Below are positions 43,230 to 55,454 of a DNA stretch of 64,000 nucleotides, one piece after another. The notes below the pieces were generated by a model. The model had not been told where the DNA came from. It saw only the letters and a list, made by a program, of their open reading frames with translations, and made no database searches. This DNA is from Euglena gracilis (lineage: Eukaryota > Euglenida > Euglenophyceae > Euglenales), in contig CP154956.1 in NCBI GenBank assembly GCA_039621445.1, positions 16,595,508-16,659,507 on the forward strand, read 5' to 3'. A program made the translations under genes and the position numbers. How positions within the stretch are numbered: position 1 is the stretch's first letter; each line of letters starts with the position of its first letter.

Positions 43230-43270
43230 GTCTTTGTGCTTCGCCCTCGGTGTCCCTTCCTCCCTTGTCG

Positions 43271-45799
43271 GTTTTCCTCGAGGAAGTACGAGATCGTGGG
43301 GGCAGGGGGGTCCTCCCACCCACCCACCCCCTGATCCCGGGGACCCACAAAAAAAAATGGCTGAAAAATCGCGAAAAGTGCTAAAAATAGCATAGTGTAT
43401 CCCACCCCCCTCCGGGGGACCCCCCTCGGGGGGGCTGGGCTGGACCCGCCCACCCCCCCCCGGGTCCACGACTAAAAAAGCTCCCCCTGCTGCCAATACA
43501 TTTCCAATCGCAGGTCATGAATGCATTTCTCAGTTTCTGAAATGGTGGCCAAAAAGGATCAGAAGCCAGATGAAAATGTGAAGAATTTTTTTTCAGCACG
43601 GGAAATGTGCCTTAAACAAAAAAAATGAAAAAAATTCAAGAAGTCATTGGTGGGTGGGTCAGCGGAGGTCAGCGGAGCACAGTTTCCCGGGGAGGACAGT
43701 TTTGATCATTTTGATCATATGCTAAACATTTTAGGTATTTCACCCTTTGCCTCACACCAGGATGCAAAGAAGAAAAGGCGTGTGGTGAGCCTGCAATATG
43801 TGTCGGGGTTGTGGGTTAGATGCCTGCCGCCCTGAGAGACAGCACGCGCCAGGGCTCTGCCACCGGCTTGCCAGCCTGTTGCTGAGTGATGGCGCAGGCA
43901 TGTGTTTGACTTGGAATGATGCGGCGCTGCATATCCTTTGCACCCCCCCCCCCCGGGCTTGCATGGGAATCTCGGAGGAGGGGGACCCCCCTTCAAAAAC
44001 TGGGGGGGGGGGCACCCCCCTCCTACCTCCAGTTTTCGGTCGCCTCGCCGTTGAGTGCAAAATCTCGGCCGTTTCTTTGGCTCAAAAAATCAATTTTCCT
44101 GAAATTTCTCAAAAATGGTGGGGAATCAAAGGAAATGTCCGGAGACCTAAAATGAAGCCCTTAAAATGCCCCATCAAACAGTATTTTGATTTCTCCGGAA
44201 CTCCCCACTTAGCCCGAGGTACGACGATTTTTCGACCAATTTTGGCCATTTGCCAAAATTTCATATTGAGCCTCAAGATAAGGAGTTGGCGCAAAGCGCC
44301 GGAAGATTCTTTTTTGCCCCCGAAGACCCACAGAGGAGGGGGGGGGGGTTGGGGGGGACCCCTTCCGAAACTATGGAGGGGTGGGGGACCCTCCCTACCA
44401 CCTTACCGCCTCAGGGGTCAGGGGTGACCCCCTACCACTGACCACCAGGTTGTCAAACCAACCAATGTTTGTCTCTGGCCAGGGTCTGAGGGTTGAATGG
44501 CAGCGGGTGTTGGAAAATACTGAGAGGAGAGAAAACACCAATTCTAAATATAAACCCTTTTTTCCAGAAAAATGCCCCTCCATCATGCTCAGAAGCATCC
44601 CTTCTGAAGAATGACTGAACCCAAAGCCAGACATTTTTTTTTTGAGTTTGCTTTCGTCAGAGGCGGACAGAAATGTATGCACAGAATATCCATATGACCC
44701 TGGGCACTTTTTGGCAAACCCCACCCCCCAAGGGGTTGAGGTCCCCCTTGGGTCTGCTAGGCCGGGGGGGGGGGCCTCTGCCCCCCCGGCTTTTTTAAAA
44801 AAAGCCTGGTGGCTGGACACCTCCAGTCCTCAAATGGGGAGGGATTTATTTTTGGGTGTTGCCTTTTTGGATTATTGCTTAATCAACCCGAACCTTCACA
44901 ATCATCATTTTTAGGGTTCCAAAAAACACCGAAAATTTTCATTGCCACTCACGCCACGTGTGCATTCTTGCTTGATCAGCCGGGGGTATATTTCCCAGGG
45001 GAGGGATAGGTCCTGCAACAACGTGCTCAAAATTTAAAAAAAATTTGTTCGTTAAAATGCATTTTTCTGTTGATGTTTTGTTGTTTTCCAATTTAATCAT
45101 CCTCAGCAAAAGATAACGTTATGACAGCTGCTGGCATGTTTATATGTTCATTTAACCCCCATGGGGGGATAATGGGGGTCGGTTTTTAAGAATGGGTGGC
45201 TGGAATTGGGCTGCTGTAACCCTCCATAAAAGGGGGGGGTCGGTTTTGGACCCTGGCTAAAACATTTTTGGCCACGGAGCCGAAAATGCTATAACGCTCA
45301 AAACCCTCCCCAAAACCCGTCCCCCCCCGGGGGGGGGGGCGACCAGGAGCCGATTCTACTGCTTTTTGGCCATTTGTGTCCTTGAGGCTGTTTCTGCCGA
45401 CCTCTAAAAACTTTTGGTCAATTCTGGTCACTTCCTGCTTCTCCTCTTGACTGCATCTTCCTTGAGCTTGAAGTGAACAAAAACTGGCAAAAGTGGCCAA
45501 AGCTGGGCAAAAAGGGGGGGGTAATGGTGGCAAAAATGGCCAAAAACCACAGGCCAGGGAAGCAGTGACTTTTTTAAGGATCCAGAGGGGGTCCAGACCC
45601 ACCCCGGGGGGGGGGGGGGGCTCGGGGGGACCCACTTTGGGGAGGGATTTTGGGGTCCAAAAAAATCTTTCAGCGCTTCGCGCCAAAAAAAATGGAAGAA
45701 AACCTCGCCTCTGGCAGGGTACCCACCTGGCCCGATCCCCCACCCTGTCTGGGGAGGGGGGTTGGGCCGGGACCCACTCACCCACCCACCCACCCACCC
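43271..45799. other. Low-complexity region with no recognised gene
   Basis: Contains poly-C/poly-G tracts and short unrelated frames on both strands. I see no exon-like sequence and no clear inverted-repeat element. Confidence 0.4.
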
Positions 45800-46120
45800 A
45801 GGCTTCGATATAAGGTCCGGTGGGGGGGGGTCGGACCCCCCTCCAGTGCAGGGGGGGGGCATCCCCCACCTAAACAGTGGCTGGTCTGGGTGACCGATAA
45901 TTGTTGACCCCCAAAACGGCATTTTTGGGGCAAAGATACGTCAAGAATGCAAAAAAAATTTTCGGCGCAAAGCGTCGGAAGCGTAACATTGACCTTTTTG
46001 GGGGGTCCAGGTACCCCCCCTTGGTCCGGACCCCTTGGCAGGTGGGGGGGGGGTCCCCTCTGGTCTAGGATGGGGGGGGGGCCTCCTAAACCCCGTACGC
46101 CCTCCGTATATCGAACCCTG
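45800..46120. mobile_element. TTCGATATAAGG-ended TIR element, copy 2
   Basis: The ends CAGGCTTCGATATAAGG and CGTATATCGAACCCTG are inverted. It has mirrored poly-C/poly-G subterminal tracts and an internal CGGCGCAAAGCGTCGG hairpin, as in copy 1 at 34743. Confidence 0.6.
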
Positions 46121-47286
46121 TCCAACCCCTCCCCCTCTGGGTCACAAAACTCAAAAAATCTGTGCAGGGAAGACCTTGTCCACCATTTTCCATGGGCATC
46201 ATGAGAATGATGGTCGGCCCTGGTCGGCCGTAGGTGACTACCCCCCGGAGGGTGGTGCACTTCTTTAAAAACAAGCTGCCAGCAACAGGCCAAAACAACA
46301 AAAACATGGGGCTTATTTGAGGGGGGGTTGACCAGGGATAGGATTTGTGCGGGATGACCTCCATATGATAGACACAATACTGTGCACAGAAATGGTCCAA
46401 CCAAAGCAGAGTTATCTCTGAAGAAATGCAAGAGTTCCAACCAAGTTCTTGCTCAGCCTTTCAATCAACGAAAAGCAGCGTACTCCACACAAACTGCATA
46501 GCAACGCCCCAAATAGGTTATAAAATGAACCTGTGGAGGAGGTTGAAAAGAGGCCACATGTTGCACACTCACACACACAAATGGAACAGGAGAATGGTGT
46601 ACGAACCTCCCTGAGGGTGCAAAAAAAGGGATGCATACGAGGAGTGCCGATGCAATGAGTTCAAACAAACACTGAGACACCCATAAAAATTATGCATGAT
46701 GTTGGAGAGAGCTGCAAAAGGCTGGCTGACAATGTTTCATGTGCTGTCCCATTGACCTCATTGCGGACGTGTTGGGGCGGGGGTTCAGACTGTGTTGGGA
46801 GGTGAGCACTTATACCAGGCCAGGGAGGATACTGCCCAGGACTGTACGTAGCGTTCTCTGTGCTGTTCAGGCGGTGGCGAGTTTCTGTGGCCTCATCTCC
46901 CTCCCACCCCAAAATGATCACCACCTCAAAATGCAGCAAGGTCTCTGTTGGCAAACTAGTCATGGTATTCCATACAGTTTTTTGCCCTCAGTATTCCTCT
47001 CCAAGCAAGCCCCCCCCCCCCCGATATATTGACAGGATCATACCCACCTCCTCTCCTTGTCCAACAATCACTGATCCCCCCCCCCCCGCGTCCCGCACGT
47101 CTGGTTTGCGACCAATCTTTTAAAACACAGAACAATGCTGAAATACTCCTAAAATAGGAATTATCGTCAAAATAGGAATCAAATTGCAGAAAATTTTGTT
47201 GTAAATTCCCAATTGGACCCATTACTAGGCCCAAGCATACATACTCCTAATTTTGATCTAAAAACAGGTTCCACCAATGTGTCACA

Positions 47287-47876
47287 CATGTCATCAGGGG
47301 GGGGGGAAAATGCGCTCGCCCGGCCTCGGAAAAAATGCGCAAAAATGCGCAAAAAAATGCGCAAAAAATGCGCATTTTTGGAAAAAATGCGCAAAAATGT
47401 GCAAAATCCGAGGAAAAATGCGCAAAAATCACGAAAATGCAAAAATTACCCAAAAACATGCAAAAATGGCACCAAATTTGAAGAAATTATGTAGAATAAT
47501 GAGGAAAATGTACGTTTCAAAAAAAGTCAAAAAATTCAAATTTTTGCAAAAAATTGCAAAAATGGTCAAAAAATGCGAAAATTTTGGAAAATCACAAAAA
47601 AATGTGCCAAAAAGCAAAAAAAATGTGCTGAAAAAAAAGAAAAAAAAGAAAAAAAATGCGCAAAAACTGCGAAAAAAAAAAAACTGCGCAAAAACAAATG
47701 TCGCATTTTTGGAAAGTGGCCAAAACAAAATGTGCTGAAAAAAACGAAAAAATGCGCAAAAAATGAGAAAAAATGCGCAAAAATGCGCATTTTTGGAAAA
47801 TTTGAAAAAATGCGCAAAAAATGCGCAAAAATGCGAAAAAATGCGAAACGCATTTCCCCCCCCCCCTGATGTCATG
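47287..47876. mobile_element. MITE-like element of AAAATGCGC repeats
   Basis: The ends CATGTCATCAGGGGGGGG and CCCCCCCTGATGTCATG are exact inverted copies, followed inward by AAAATGCGC and GCGCATTT. The interior is nearly all degenerate AAAAATGCGC units. Long K-rich or F-rich frames here are artefacts. Confidence 0.65.
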
Positions 47877-47899
47877 CATGACCTGTCAAATTGCCTGTG

Positions 47900-48345
47900 T
47901 TCTCCCTGCGTCCCCCCCCCTGCTGCTGTAGTGCTGCTGCTGTGCAAAATTGAGTCCAATCCTGTGAGTGCAGATTTTTCCCCTTCTCTGGCTCATTCCA
48001 TATTGCAAAACTAACCCAGGCTCTGGCAAGGGGCCGAAGAAGCCCATGTTGCAGTGAGCAGCACCGGACCCCATCTTTGATTAATGCGAGGTACCAACCC
48101 CTGTCAGCATAAGGTGGAGGGGGCGGTGACTTCAACAAGGAGACCATTCTGGGCGAAAAGCGGCATTTTTTGGCCGCTTTTTGCCCAAGGTGGTCGCTTT
48201 GCCGAAATCACCGCCCCCTCAGTTACGCAGAGAGGGGTTGGTCCACAACGATTAGGGGCATTAATAATGGCACACCTGAAAATTATGTGGGTCATACCCA
48301 ACCCCAGCCCCAAAGCCTATGCAAGCCCATGTGCTAGTAGGGGCA
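47900..48345. repeat. Foldback element related to the 28.5-kb palindrome, left part
   Basis: Centred near 48170, where GGCGAAAAGCGGCATTTTTT meets its inverse; arms run out to GGACCAACCCCTGTC and its complement. The order of motifs (TTTTTCCCCTTCTCTGG, AGGCTCTGGCAAGGGG, CACCTGAAAATTATGTGGGT) matches the 28488-29265 palindrome at lower identity. Confidence 0.6.
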
Positions 48346-48930
48346 ACTAGTACCCCCCCCTATGTCCAACGACCCCCCTATGTCCAATGACCACCCCCCC
48401 GGTCAGAGGACACCTTTTCGGAGGTTTGACCAAATTTTTGGTCCCGGCATAAAGCGCTGGGACGAAAAATTTTGCCAAAAATTAGCCAAAAATTTGGCCA
48501 AAATGCCATTTTTGACACTTTTTGGACAAAAATTTGTCAAAATTGCCCAAAATTTTCGGCGCGAACACCGGGTACCCACCAACTTTCTTTTGACCTCATG
48601 TCCAACGACCACCCCCCCCCCCCGGTCAGAGGACACTTTTTTGGTCACTACCCTATGTCCAACGACCCCCCCCCCCGGTCAGAGGACACTACCCTATGTC
48701 CAACGACCACCCCCCGGTCAGAGGACAGAGGTTACCGGTCATTGGACATAGGGGGGGGGGGTAGTTGTACTAGTTGTGCTGGTAGTTGCTCTCACTGGAA
48801 GGCATTGGGGGAGCTGCTGGGGCACTGCTGCGTGGGGCAGGGCATGCTCGTGTGCACACACCGGGTTGGCAGAGGTTTTGGGGCTGGGGTTGGGTATGAC
48901 CCACAAAATTTTCAGGTGTTCCACTATTTA
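48268..48930. repeat. Second foldback copy interrupted by a C-tract element
   Basis: The left arm CACCTGAAAATTATGTGGGT...CAACTAGTA is matched by the right arm TAGTTGTACTAGTTG...ACCCACAAAATTTTCAGGTG. The region between them is the element at 48350-48764. Confidence 0.5.
48350..48764. mobile_element. C-tract-ended element with repeated TATGTCCAACGACC units
   Basis: The ends are TACCCCCCCCCTATGTCCAAC and TTGGACATAGGGGGGGGGG. The unit TATGTCCAACGACC plus CCCCCCGGTCAGAGGACA recurs about five times inside, and an inverted copy forms the right end. The terminal motif is shared with the elements at 10623, 16626 and 59331. Confidence 0.65.
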
Positions 48931-49299
48931 ATGCACCTAATGGAGACTTTCCCATTCCCACTTTTGGCTATTTTTTTTTACCACATTTGGACTTTTTTTT
49001 GCTTGACAATTTCCAGCCAAATTGTAGCAACTAATCCTTTTGTCACAATCTTGCACAATGTCCAGCTGCTGTTAAAAGGTTCTGTCAATCTTAGCCATCT
49101 TGGATAATCTGTCCCGTTGTTTGGGGCTATTGGCCTTTTCTCTCACGGTTTTTTTTGGCATGTCCAGCCATTTTTTTTTGCTGTGCCTTTTACCTTTTTT
49201 AGCCATTTTTGTTCTTTTGAGCCATTTTTTGGCAAAAAAAAAATGGAAAAATAAACCGAAATAGAAAGCAAGAGAAATAAACAATACATGACACATTAT

Positions 49300-49400
49300 T
49301 CCCATACTTACAGAACAAACATTGCATCAAAGAAGGACCGTCTAACCAGGGGGGTGGTCATTGGACTTGGCCAGTTGCTGGACAAGGGGGGTGGAGGCAC
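49300..49400. repeat. Solo terminal fragment of the TGTCCAACGACC family
   Basis: ACCGTCTAACCAGGGGGGTG, then GTCATTGGACTTGGCC and GCTGGACAAGGGGGGTGGAG, resembles the right end of the element at 59331. No partner end was found nearby. Confidence 0.4.
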
Positions 49401-50037
49401 TGGCGAAGAGCAACCATCCACTGCCACAAAAAAAATTGATTGTCAGTCCTCCCCCACACAATTGCTCAAAATTATGCATTTTTCGAGAGAAAATTTGAGC
49501 ACTTTAGCACTTTGGCCACATTCCGGGGGGGGGGGGGGCAAAACCAAAAACCACCAGTTGCCACGATGCAACATCCACCACCATCTGACCACCCCTGGAC
49601 AATAGCATGCTACCTCCCACCCGAAAAAAGTGGGCATTGACTGGCACCGGGAAGGTATTGATGTGGGTAAAATACAGGTTGGTGGGTGGGGTGGTGCTGA
49701 GACAAAGGGATGAAGGGGGGGAACATATGACTGGGAAAATGTTGCAAGGCTGCCCAAGAAAAAGAAAAACCTCTGGAGCACGGTAATTATTAATTGTAGA
49801 GAATTATGCCCCAACAGATTTGCACTTACACCAAGCTTTTAGAAATGCTGTGAGGATGTTTTTTGGGGGGGAAAGTGACAAAGAGAATATAAAAGAAATA
49901 ATTCCGAAATTGAAAGCATTTTGACAAGGGGTTTATTGGTTATGCAAGACTGGTCTCTGCACATGGGGTCAGGGTCTGAGGAGCATCGAACCCTGCCATG
50001 GGGAGGGTTACGGTAGTGGGATGGACAGTAGTAGGAG

Positions 50038-50282
50038 GACCTCGATCCTCCTCGAATGTTGTTCGAGGTGGTTCGAGATCCTCCTCGAACATCATTCGAG
50101 GTCGTTCGAGGAGGATCGAAATCCTCCTCGGATGTCGTTCGAGGTCGTTCGAGGAGGATCGAAATCCTCCTCGAATGTTGTTCGAGGAGGATCAAAATCC
50201 TCCTCAAAATCCTCCTCGAATGTCGTTCGAGGAGGACGAAATCCTCCTCGACTGTCGTTCGAGGTCGTTCTCGAATGTCGCT
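50038..50282. repeat. TTCGAGGAGGATCGAAATCC array 1
   Basis: About seven units built from GTTCGAGGAGGATC and ATCCTCCTCGAA, which are each other's complement. The array is both tandem and self-complementary. Confidence 0.85.
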
Positions 50283-50351
50283 CAGGGAATATTTTGAATA
50301 ATACATTCCTTCGTAAAAAAAAAATTTCTTTTAAAACGCGTGGAAAAATTC

Positions 50352-50505
50352 CCCTACAGGGTGCCAGCTACCCCAAAGAGTCGCCCAACTAGGGTTAATA
50401 CACATGGGGGGGACCCTCGCTCGGCGCCTTCGGCGCCTCGCTCGGGTCCCCCCATGTTTTTAACCCTAGTTGGGCGACTCTTTGGGTTCGCTGTGTACCC
50501 TGTAG
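50352..50505. repeat. 154-bp hairpin
   Basis: The left arm CCCTACAGGGTGCCAGC...CTAGGGTTAA pairs with TTAACCCTAG...TACCCTGTAG. The tip is GGCGCCTTCGGCGCC within CTCGCTC repeats. It lies between the two TTCGAGGAGGATC arrays. Confidence 0.85.
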
Positions 50506-50751
50506 AGGGAAATATAGCAACGATGAGCGGGATGGTTGCAACCATTGGGGATGAAATCTTAACCCTAACCCTATTCCCTATTCTAGTGACCTCAGAAATT
50601 CTCTCGGTATAAGAATATTTTTGAATAAAAATATTTATGAATGAGTGCATTCCTGCGTAAGAAAAAAACAAACAAGCAGAATCAAGAACAATGAACCATG
50701 GTAACAAACTCCAAAAAAAACTTGCAACTGAAACTTGAATGTATGTACGTA

Positions 50752-50960
50752 GGAGGAGGATCGAGATCCTCCTCGAACGTCGTTTGAGGTCGTTCGAGGA
50801 GGATCAATATCCTCCTCGAATGTCGTTCGAGGAGGATCAAAATCCTCCTCGAATGTCGTTCAAAGAGGATTTTAAGCCCCCCCTCGAAGGGGGGGGGGGG
50901 GGCTCAAAAACGTTCGAGGAGGTTCGAGCTCGAAGCTCGAACGTTCGAGCTCGAACCTCC
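50752..50960. repeat. TTCGAGGAGGATCGAAATCC array 2
   Basis: Same unit as array 1, followed by a TTCGAGCTCGAA palindrome run (50930-50955). Together with array 1 and the hairpin it may bound one 0.9-kb element. Confidence 0.8.
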
Positions 50961-51888
50961 TCCTACTGTTACCCCCCCCTGCCATGAATCTAGATAAGAC
51001 CTCCCCTAACCACCATAAAAGAGAATGGCGCGGAGAAAGAGACGGGGCATGGCTTATTACAACATGGTTTCCAATTCAGTCCAGATCCTAACAATTTTGG
51101 GCACCTGTTCTTCTGATCCCAATCCAAAAACCAGAAAGTCGTCATAGCTTGACATGTCTACAACTACTGGTCCAAAATGACAGCTTCCTGGGGAGGGACT
51201 GGGTACTGCAATACTATTCAATTAAAATCTCACACCCACCCCATGGGAACAAGAGCGGGGAAAGGAGTTGTCACCTGAGGAGAAGGGGAGGGTATGCATT
51301 CTTTTTTGTTTGTCTACCATCCCCCCCGAAAACACATAAATTAAAACCAAACTGGATGGATTGGGGTTTCAACCAAAAATTGCCCCCCTCCCAAATAAGA
51401 CCCCCCGGTGATTTTCAGCAAAAAAAAAATATCCAAAATTAGACCCCCTGAACAGCCAAGCAGAAATGCAGCATTTTGAGAAAATTTCTGTTCTTTGTGA
51501 AAAATCCTGTTTCTTGGACGTAGCCCTTCCACAGGAAGCATTGTTTGGCCGAAATTTCACCCGAAAAATCCAAAGAGCGGACCCCCAAAAACAAGACCTC
51601 CCTTGGGATTTTCAGCAACGGACCCCAAAAAATGAACGTGGGGCCTTATGTGGAGGGATTTACCCTTTCCCCAAGATACATCACTATTCTATGTCTCAAC
51701 CACTGGTGTGGCATGTGTGGCACGGACATGCTGGACGTTCACGAGAGGATGATGCCAAGAGTCCCCCTTTGCTTTCCATTCCAAGCCAACTCCCAAGCGA
51801 GCTGACATGCAACAAACTCCACGACAGAGACAAATATTGTTGGAAATAATTTGTGCATTTGTACACCTATCGTTCCAATCTCAGTTGG

Positions 51889-52037
51889 GGTACCTGACGG
51901 ACAGCCGGCCGGCCAGCGCCTGGAGATCTGAATGGCGCCGGCGGTGGGCCGGGGGCCACCACGACAGAGGAGGGGGGGCGGAGGCCTCGGGGGCACCCAG
52001 GGCGGAGCGGGGGGCCGGGTGCTTGCAGGATGTCAGG
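51889..52037. other. GC-rich candidate exon, orientation unresolved
   Basis: On +, the acceptor-like CGTTCCAATCTCAG opens LGYLTDSRPASAWRSEW. On -, the stretch is bounded by an AG acceptor and CAG|GTACCC, with Pro/Ala-rich frames (HSDLQALAGRLSVR or VVVAPGPPPAPF). The composition matches true exons in this window, but I recognise no protein. Confidence 0.25.
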
Positions 52038-52477
52038 ATGTGAAAAAAGCCACATCAAAGCCCGATTGGGAGGGTGCCGGTCCCACATCAGACGCAGGGC
52101 TGGGAACGGAATGGGTAAACGATAAAATCAGGCGGACGTGTCGTTCTTGTGGCAAATGGATTAATGGTTTTGAACAAGTTTGGCGGACATGGTGTAAATG
52201 GCAAATGGGATTAGTGTGGGGGCAATGGGGAGGGGCGTGGGGGGGGGGGTTGGTGTCAACCCGTACGATATTTCCTTTTTTTTCAGACGTGGCCCTCGTT
52301 ACAAAATGGTTGTCTCCGCGGAGGCTAAGGTAACGAGCCTCCGCGGAGGCTGAGGTAATCAAAAGTTAGGATTCCACATTTGCTGGGACCCCCAACCCCC
52401 CCCCCCGGGGGGTCGGACTTGGGTGCCTTGGAGTGCCTGCCCAAGCAGGAACCCCCTTAGTTGCACGAAGGCTTCTT

Positions 52478-52600
52478 GTCTGTTTATGGCCGGGGCTAAC
52501 TTCGCTTCTGGCCCAATTTGCTGTGTGGTGAGTGGCCAGGGACCCTTATATCAGCTCCCCCTGGCCGGGTGAGCAACTCTGGTCTAATTCCAGCGCTGTG
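52478..52600. repeat. Dispersed repeat R, copy 2
   Basis: TCTGTTTATGGCCGGGGCTA, CTTCGCTTCTGGCCC and the GGCCAGGGACCC block, as at 27228. Confidence 0.7.
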
Positions 52601-55350
52601 GGGACATGCACTCACCTTGTGTGGTTGGCATGGTTCCCGTGGGTTGGTCGACAGCCTTGTGCCCCGGTCCTGCTCTTGCCTCCTGCCCTCTTCCCACTTT
52701 TCTGTGTGGGGGATGCATGGCGCAGGCACGAGGCCATGACTTGAAAATTCCAATGTGGCCTCACGGTCCTGCGGCGTCAGCAGACCTGGGTCAACAAATC
52801 CCGGCCTTAGGGCAGGTGGCGGGTGGGTACCGGGGGGGGGGGGGGATTTCGTGCCAAAGAAATTTTGCGGCAACAAATTTTGCGGGCGACAAATTTTGCG
52901 GGATTCCTTAAAAATATTCGAAAATATTTCGCGGGATTTTTTTCTGTGAAGCAAAAAAGGGAAGGGCACCTGAAAGGAAGGCAAAAAGGGAAAAAAGGGA
53001 AGGGCACCTGAAAGGGAACAAATGGACAGACGCAGGCCAATATTTGCAGGAAAAATTTCGCAGGATTCCTTAAAAATATCCGGAAATATTTCGCGGGATT
53101 TGCTTCCGCGAAATTTGTTCGTGCAAATTTTCTCCAGGGCAAAATCCCCCCCCGGTAGTGTGCTGCTGGGTACCAGCAGTTCCTTACATACTGGCACCCG
53201 CGCTCCGTGCCCTGTCCAGGGTTGGTTTGAGTGGTCGCGGGTGGGTCCCTCTCTGCTGGCTTCCCCTTTGGGGTTGGGTTGCTGGGGGTGCAGTCAGTCC
53301 TTCTAGGCCGGCGAGCCTGAAGACCCCCCTGCCATATCCCCCGGGTGGTCGCACAAAGCGCCATGCACCCCCTGCAAAAGCATCGGAGTTGCGTTTTCGG
53401 CTGCAGGTCTCCGCGGGGATTCCCTCTGTCTTCCCCTCGCTCCCCCCATTTTCCCTGCTGGCCACAAGGGTGGGCCAAGGGGCAACCAGGTGCCTCTGGG
53501 GCACCCAGACACCAAAGCGACAGCTATTCAACAAGTGCGAAATGCGAAGAAAGAGCCGTTTTGATCGATTGCGGCCCGAAGGGCGGCTGGACGGTACCCC
53601 CCCCTTATTGTCCCCCCCCTTATTGTCCCTGGGCCCCGGCCGACGGGGGATTTTTTGGCCCGGCCAATGAAATTCCTTTGGTACCCCCTTATTGTCCGAT
53701 CGGGCCTCCCGGGGGCAGGTCGGTGGGACAATAAGGGGGGGGGGATGCAATTTTCCAAAAACCTTCCCCCAAAATTTGAACGTTGGAAGCCAAGTCAAGA
53801 TACATGTGTTTCCTGTTGCCGCCCGAAGGGCGGCGAGACAACAGTGGAAAAATTCACAAACAACAACCCCAAATTAAAAACAAGGAAGACTTTCGTCCTC
53901 ACCGACCCATGAGTTCTGGACTTGTTTTGCCACCCGAAGGGCGGTAAGATGGCAGCGATGTCCAAGCAAAAACACCCAAAAGTTCAATGAAAAGTTGAGT
54001 TCTTAATGGGAGAAAATTTTTTCATTGATCTGCAAAGGAGAATAGTTAAAAAAAATTTTGGAGGGTAAATTTTTCTTGGGGGAGGGGGCAAAAAAATCTG
54101 AGTCAAAAAATTATTGGGGGCGAAAAAATCTCGGGGGGGGGAGGGCGCCCCCCCCCCCAATTTCTACACCAATGCTCAGCCGGACCCCCCCCCCCGGGGT
54201 CCACGACTAAGAAACAACCCCTAATTTCAGCCATATTGCAGAGCATTCTTATTTCCGAATTTCCCCCAAAATTTGTAAAAGGAAATTATTGCACAGAAAA
54301 CCCCAATGTCTGGCCAAATTTCAGAAATTTCCCGCCAAACCTGTCAGGGCCATGGGCACCCTCGCTTTGGCGACGTTCCCACCACTGCCAAACATCACCA
54401 AAAATTGAATGGTGTGCGGTCACCGCTTCTGGCTGCCATGTGAGCACGTGGCCCCACGGCATGCGTGGGTGGTCCCCCTTAGTGGCAGTAAGGCTTCTTG
54501 TCTGTCTGTTTATGGCCGGCGCTAACTTCGCTTCTGGACCAGTTTGCTGTGGTGAGTTGCCAGGGACCCCTTACACCAGGCAGGAACCCCCCCCCAGGTG
54601 GGGGCACCAACTTAAAATTAAGCCTGAGTTGGAGGGGGGGGTCGCTCTTGCATCTGGTGCATGCCAAATTTTTGAAAAATCTGCTGAAAATCTGTTAAAA
54701 ATTGATTTTATGATGCGATCAATTTTTTCAACATGAGGTCCCGACATGGCCGAGGTGACCACTTCCAGGTGGGCAGGTGACAACCTTTCAGCCGTCTTTA
54801 ACATTTTAAAGTGTGACAACTTCCTGGGGTATAATCAAAGAATTATTTCAAACAAAAGGAGCAGTGTGGGGAGCACATCAGAGCTTGAGCGGGGGTCATG
54901 GCTAGGCGATGAAGTCATGCGGTGGGCCAGAGGGGGTCAAAAGCTTTCACTGCTTTGCCTTTGTGCTGCACAGTAGCAGAGAAACCATTAAAAAAACCAT
55001 CCATTTCATCATTATAATGTGCCAAGTGTCAATGCCAATAAACCCTCCCCAAAGAGAACACATGTGTGTATACTCCCTGTGATGCATGGGCACAGAGGTG
55101 CATGTCTGCATATGTGTGTGCACACAGCAAATATTCCTGAGTTGGGAAAAATTCTTGCACGCAGAAAAATTTGGCTCTCAATCTGGACCATCCCTCCCGC
55201 AAACACTTGATTTCAGCTAAGCGGTAACAGCACAAAAAAAAAAACGTCAATCCCATTCTGAACAAAACTTTTCTTTTTTGAAAAAAAAGCAAAGCGCATT
55301 GGATGGGGAAGCGGAGGGCAGAGGGAGGGTGAGGTGGCGGGCGATGCACA
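52601..55350. other. Intergenic region left of the cytochrome b5 gene
   Basis: Apart from repeat copy R3 it holds AT-rich patches, an ATTTTGCGGG/GGGATTCCTT direct repeat near 52.87 and 53.05 kb, and TTATTGTCC repeats near 53.6-53.7 kb. I see no exon on either strand. The 3' end of the minus-strand cytochrome b5 gene lies at its right edge. Confidence 0.4.
54492..54590. repeat. Dispersed repeat R, copy 3
   Basis: TCTGTTTATGGCCGGCGCTA and GCCAGGGACCCCTTACACC, as at 27228, shortened on the right. Confidence 0.7.
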
Positions 55351-55454
55351 TCACTCCTCCAGCCCTCGGACCTTTGGCACGCTGGTGACCAGCTTGGCGA
55401 CCCGCATTTTCGCAAGGAGGGCCCGTGCGGCCCGGGAGTGGTTGCGAGCAGGGT
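55351..55454 (-). CDS. Cytochrome b5 gene, last exon
   Basis: Acceptor CTGCCACAAGAG, phase 1. It reads PARNHSRAARALLAKMRVAK, with the second haem His, and ends VRGLEE then stop at 55351-55353. Confidence 0.88.

Larger units (their letters stand above)
39390..43270. repeat. Cluster of GAAGCACAAAGACCTTGTGAGGCC repeats
   Basis: The motif GAAGCACAAAGACCTTG with TGAGGCCATGCCTTGCTCG, or its inverse, occurs near 39420, 39560-39600, 39745-39785, 39835, 40185, 41675, 41900-41940, 42265-42295 and 43205-43245. Copies sit in both orientations with a GGGACACCGAGGGCG extension. They look like ends of one element family inserted repeatedly. Confidence 0.7.

Noticed and set aside
47277-47959. Lys- or Phe-rich open frames
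   Set aside because: They are translations of the AAAAATGCGC repeat.
50560-50585. Telomere-like CCCTAACCC motif
   Set aside because: Only two or three units are present inside a repeat region; there is no array and no chromosome-end context.
50038-50960. CRISPR-like array
   Set aside because: Units are contiguous and self-complementary without unique spacers, and the window is eukaryotic.
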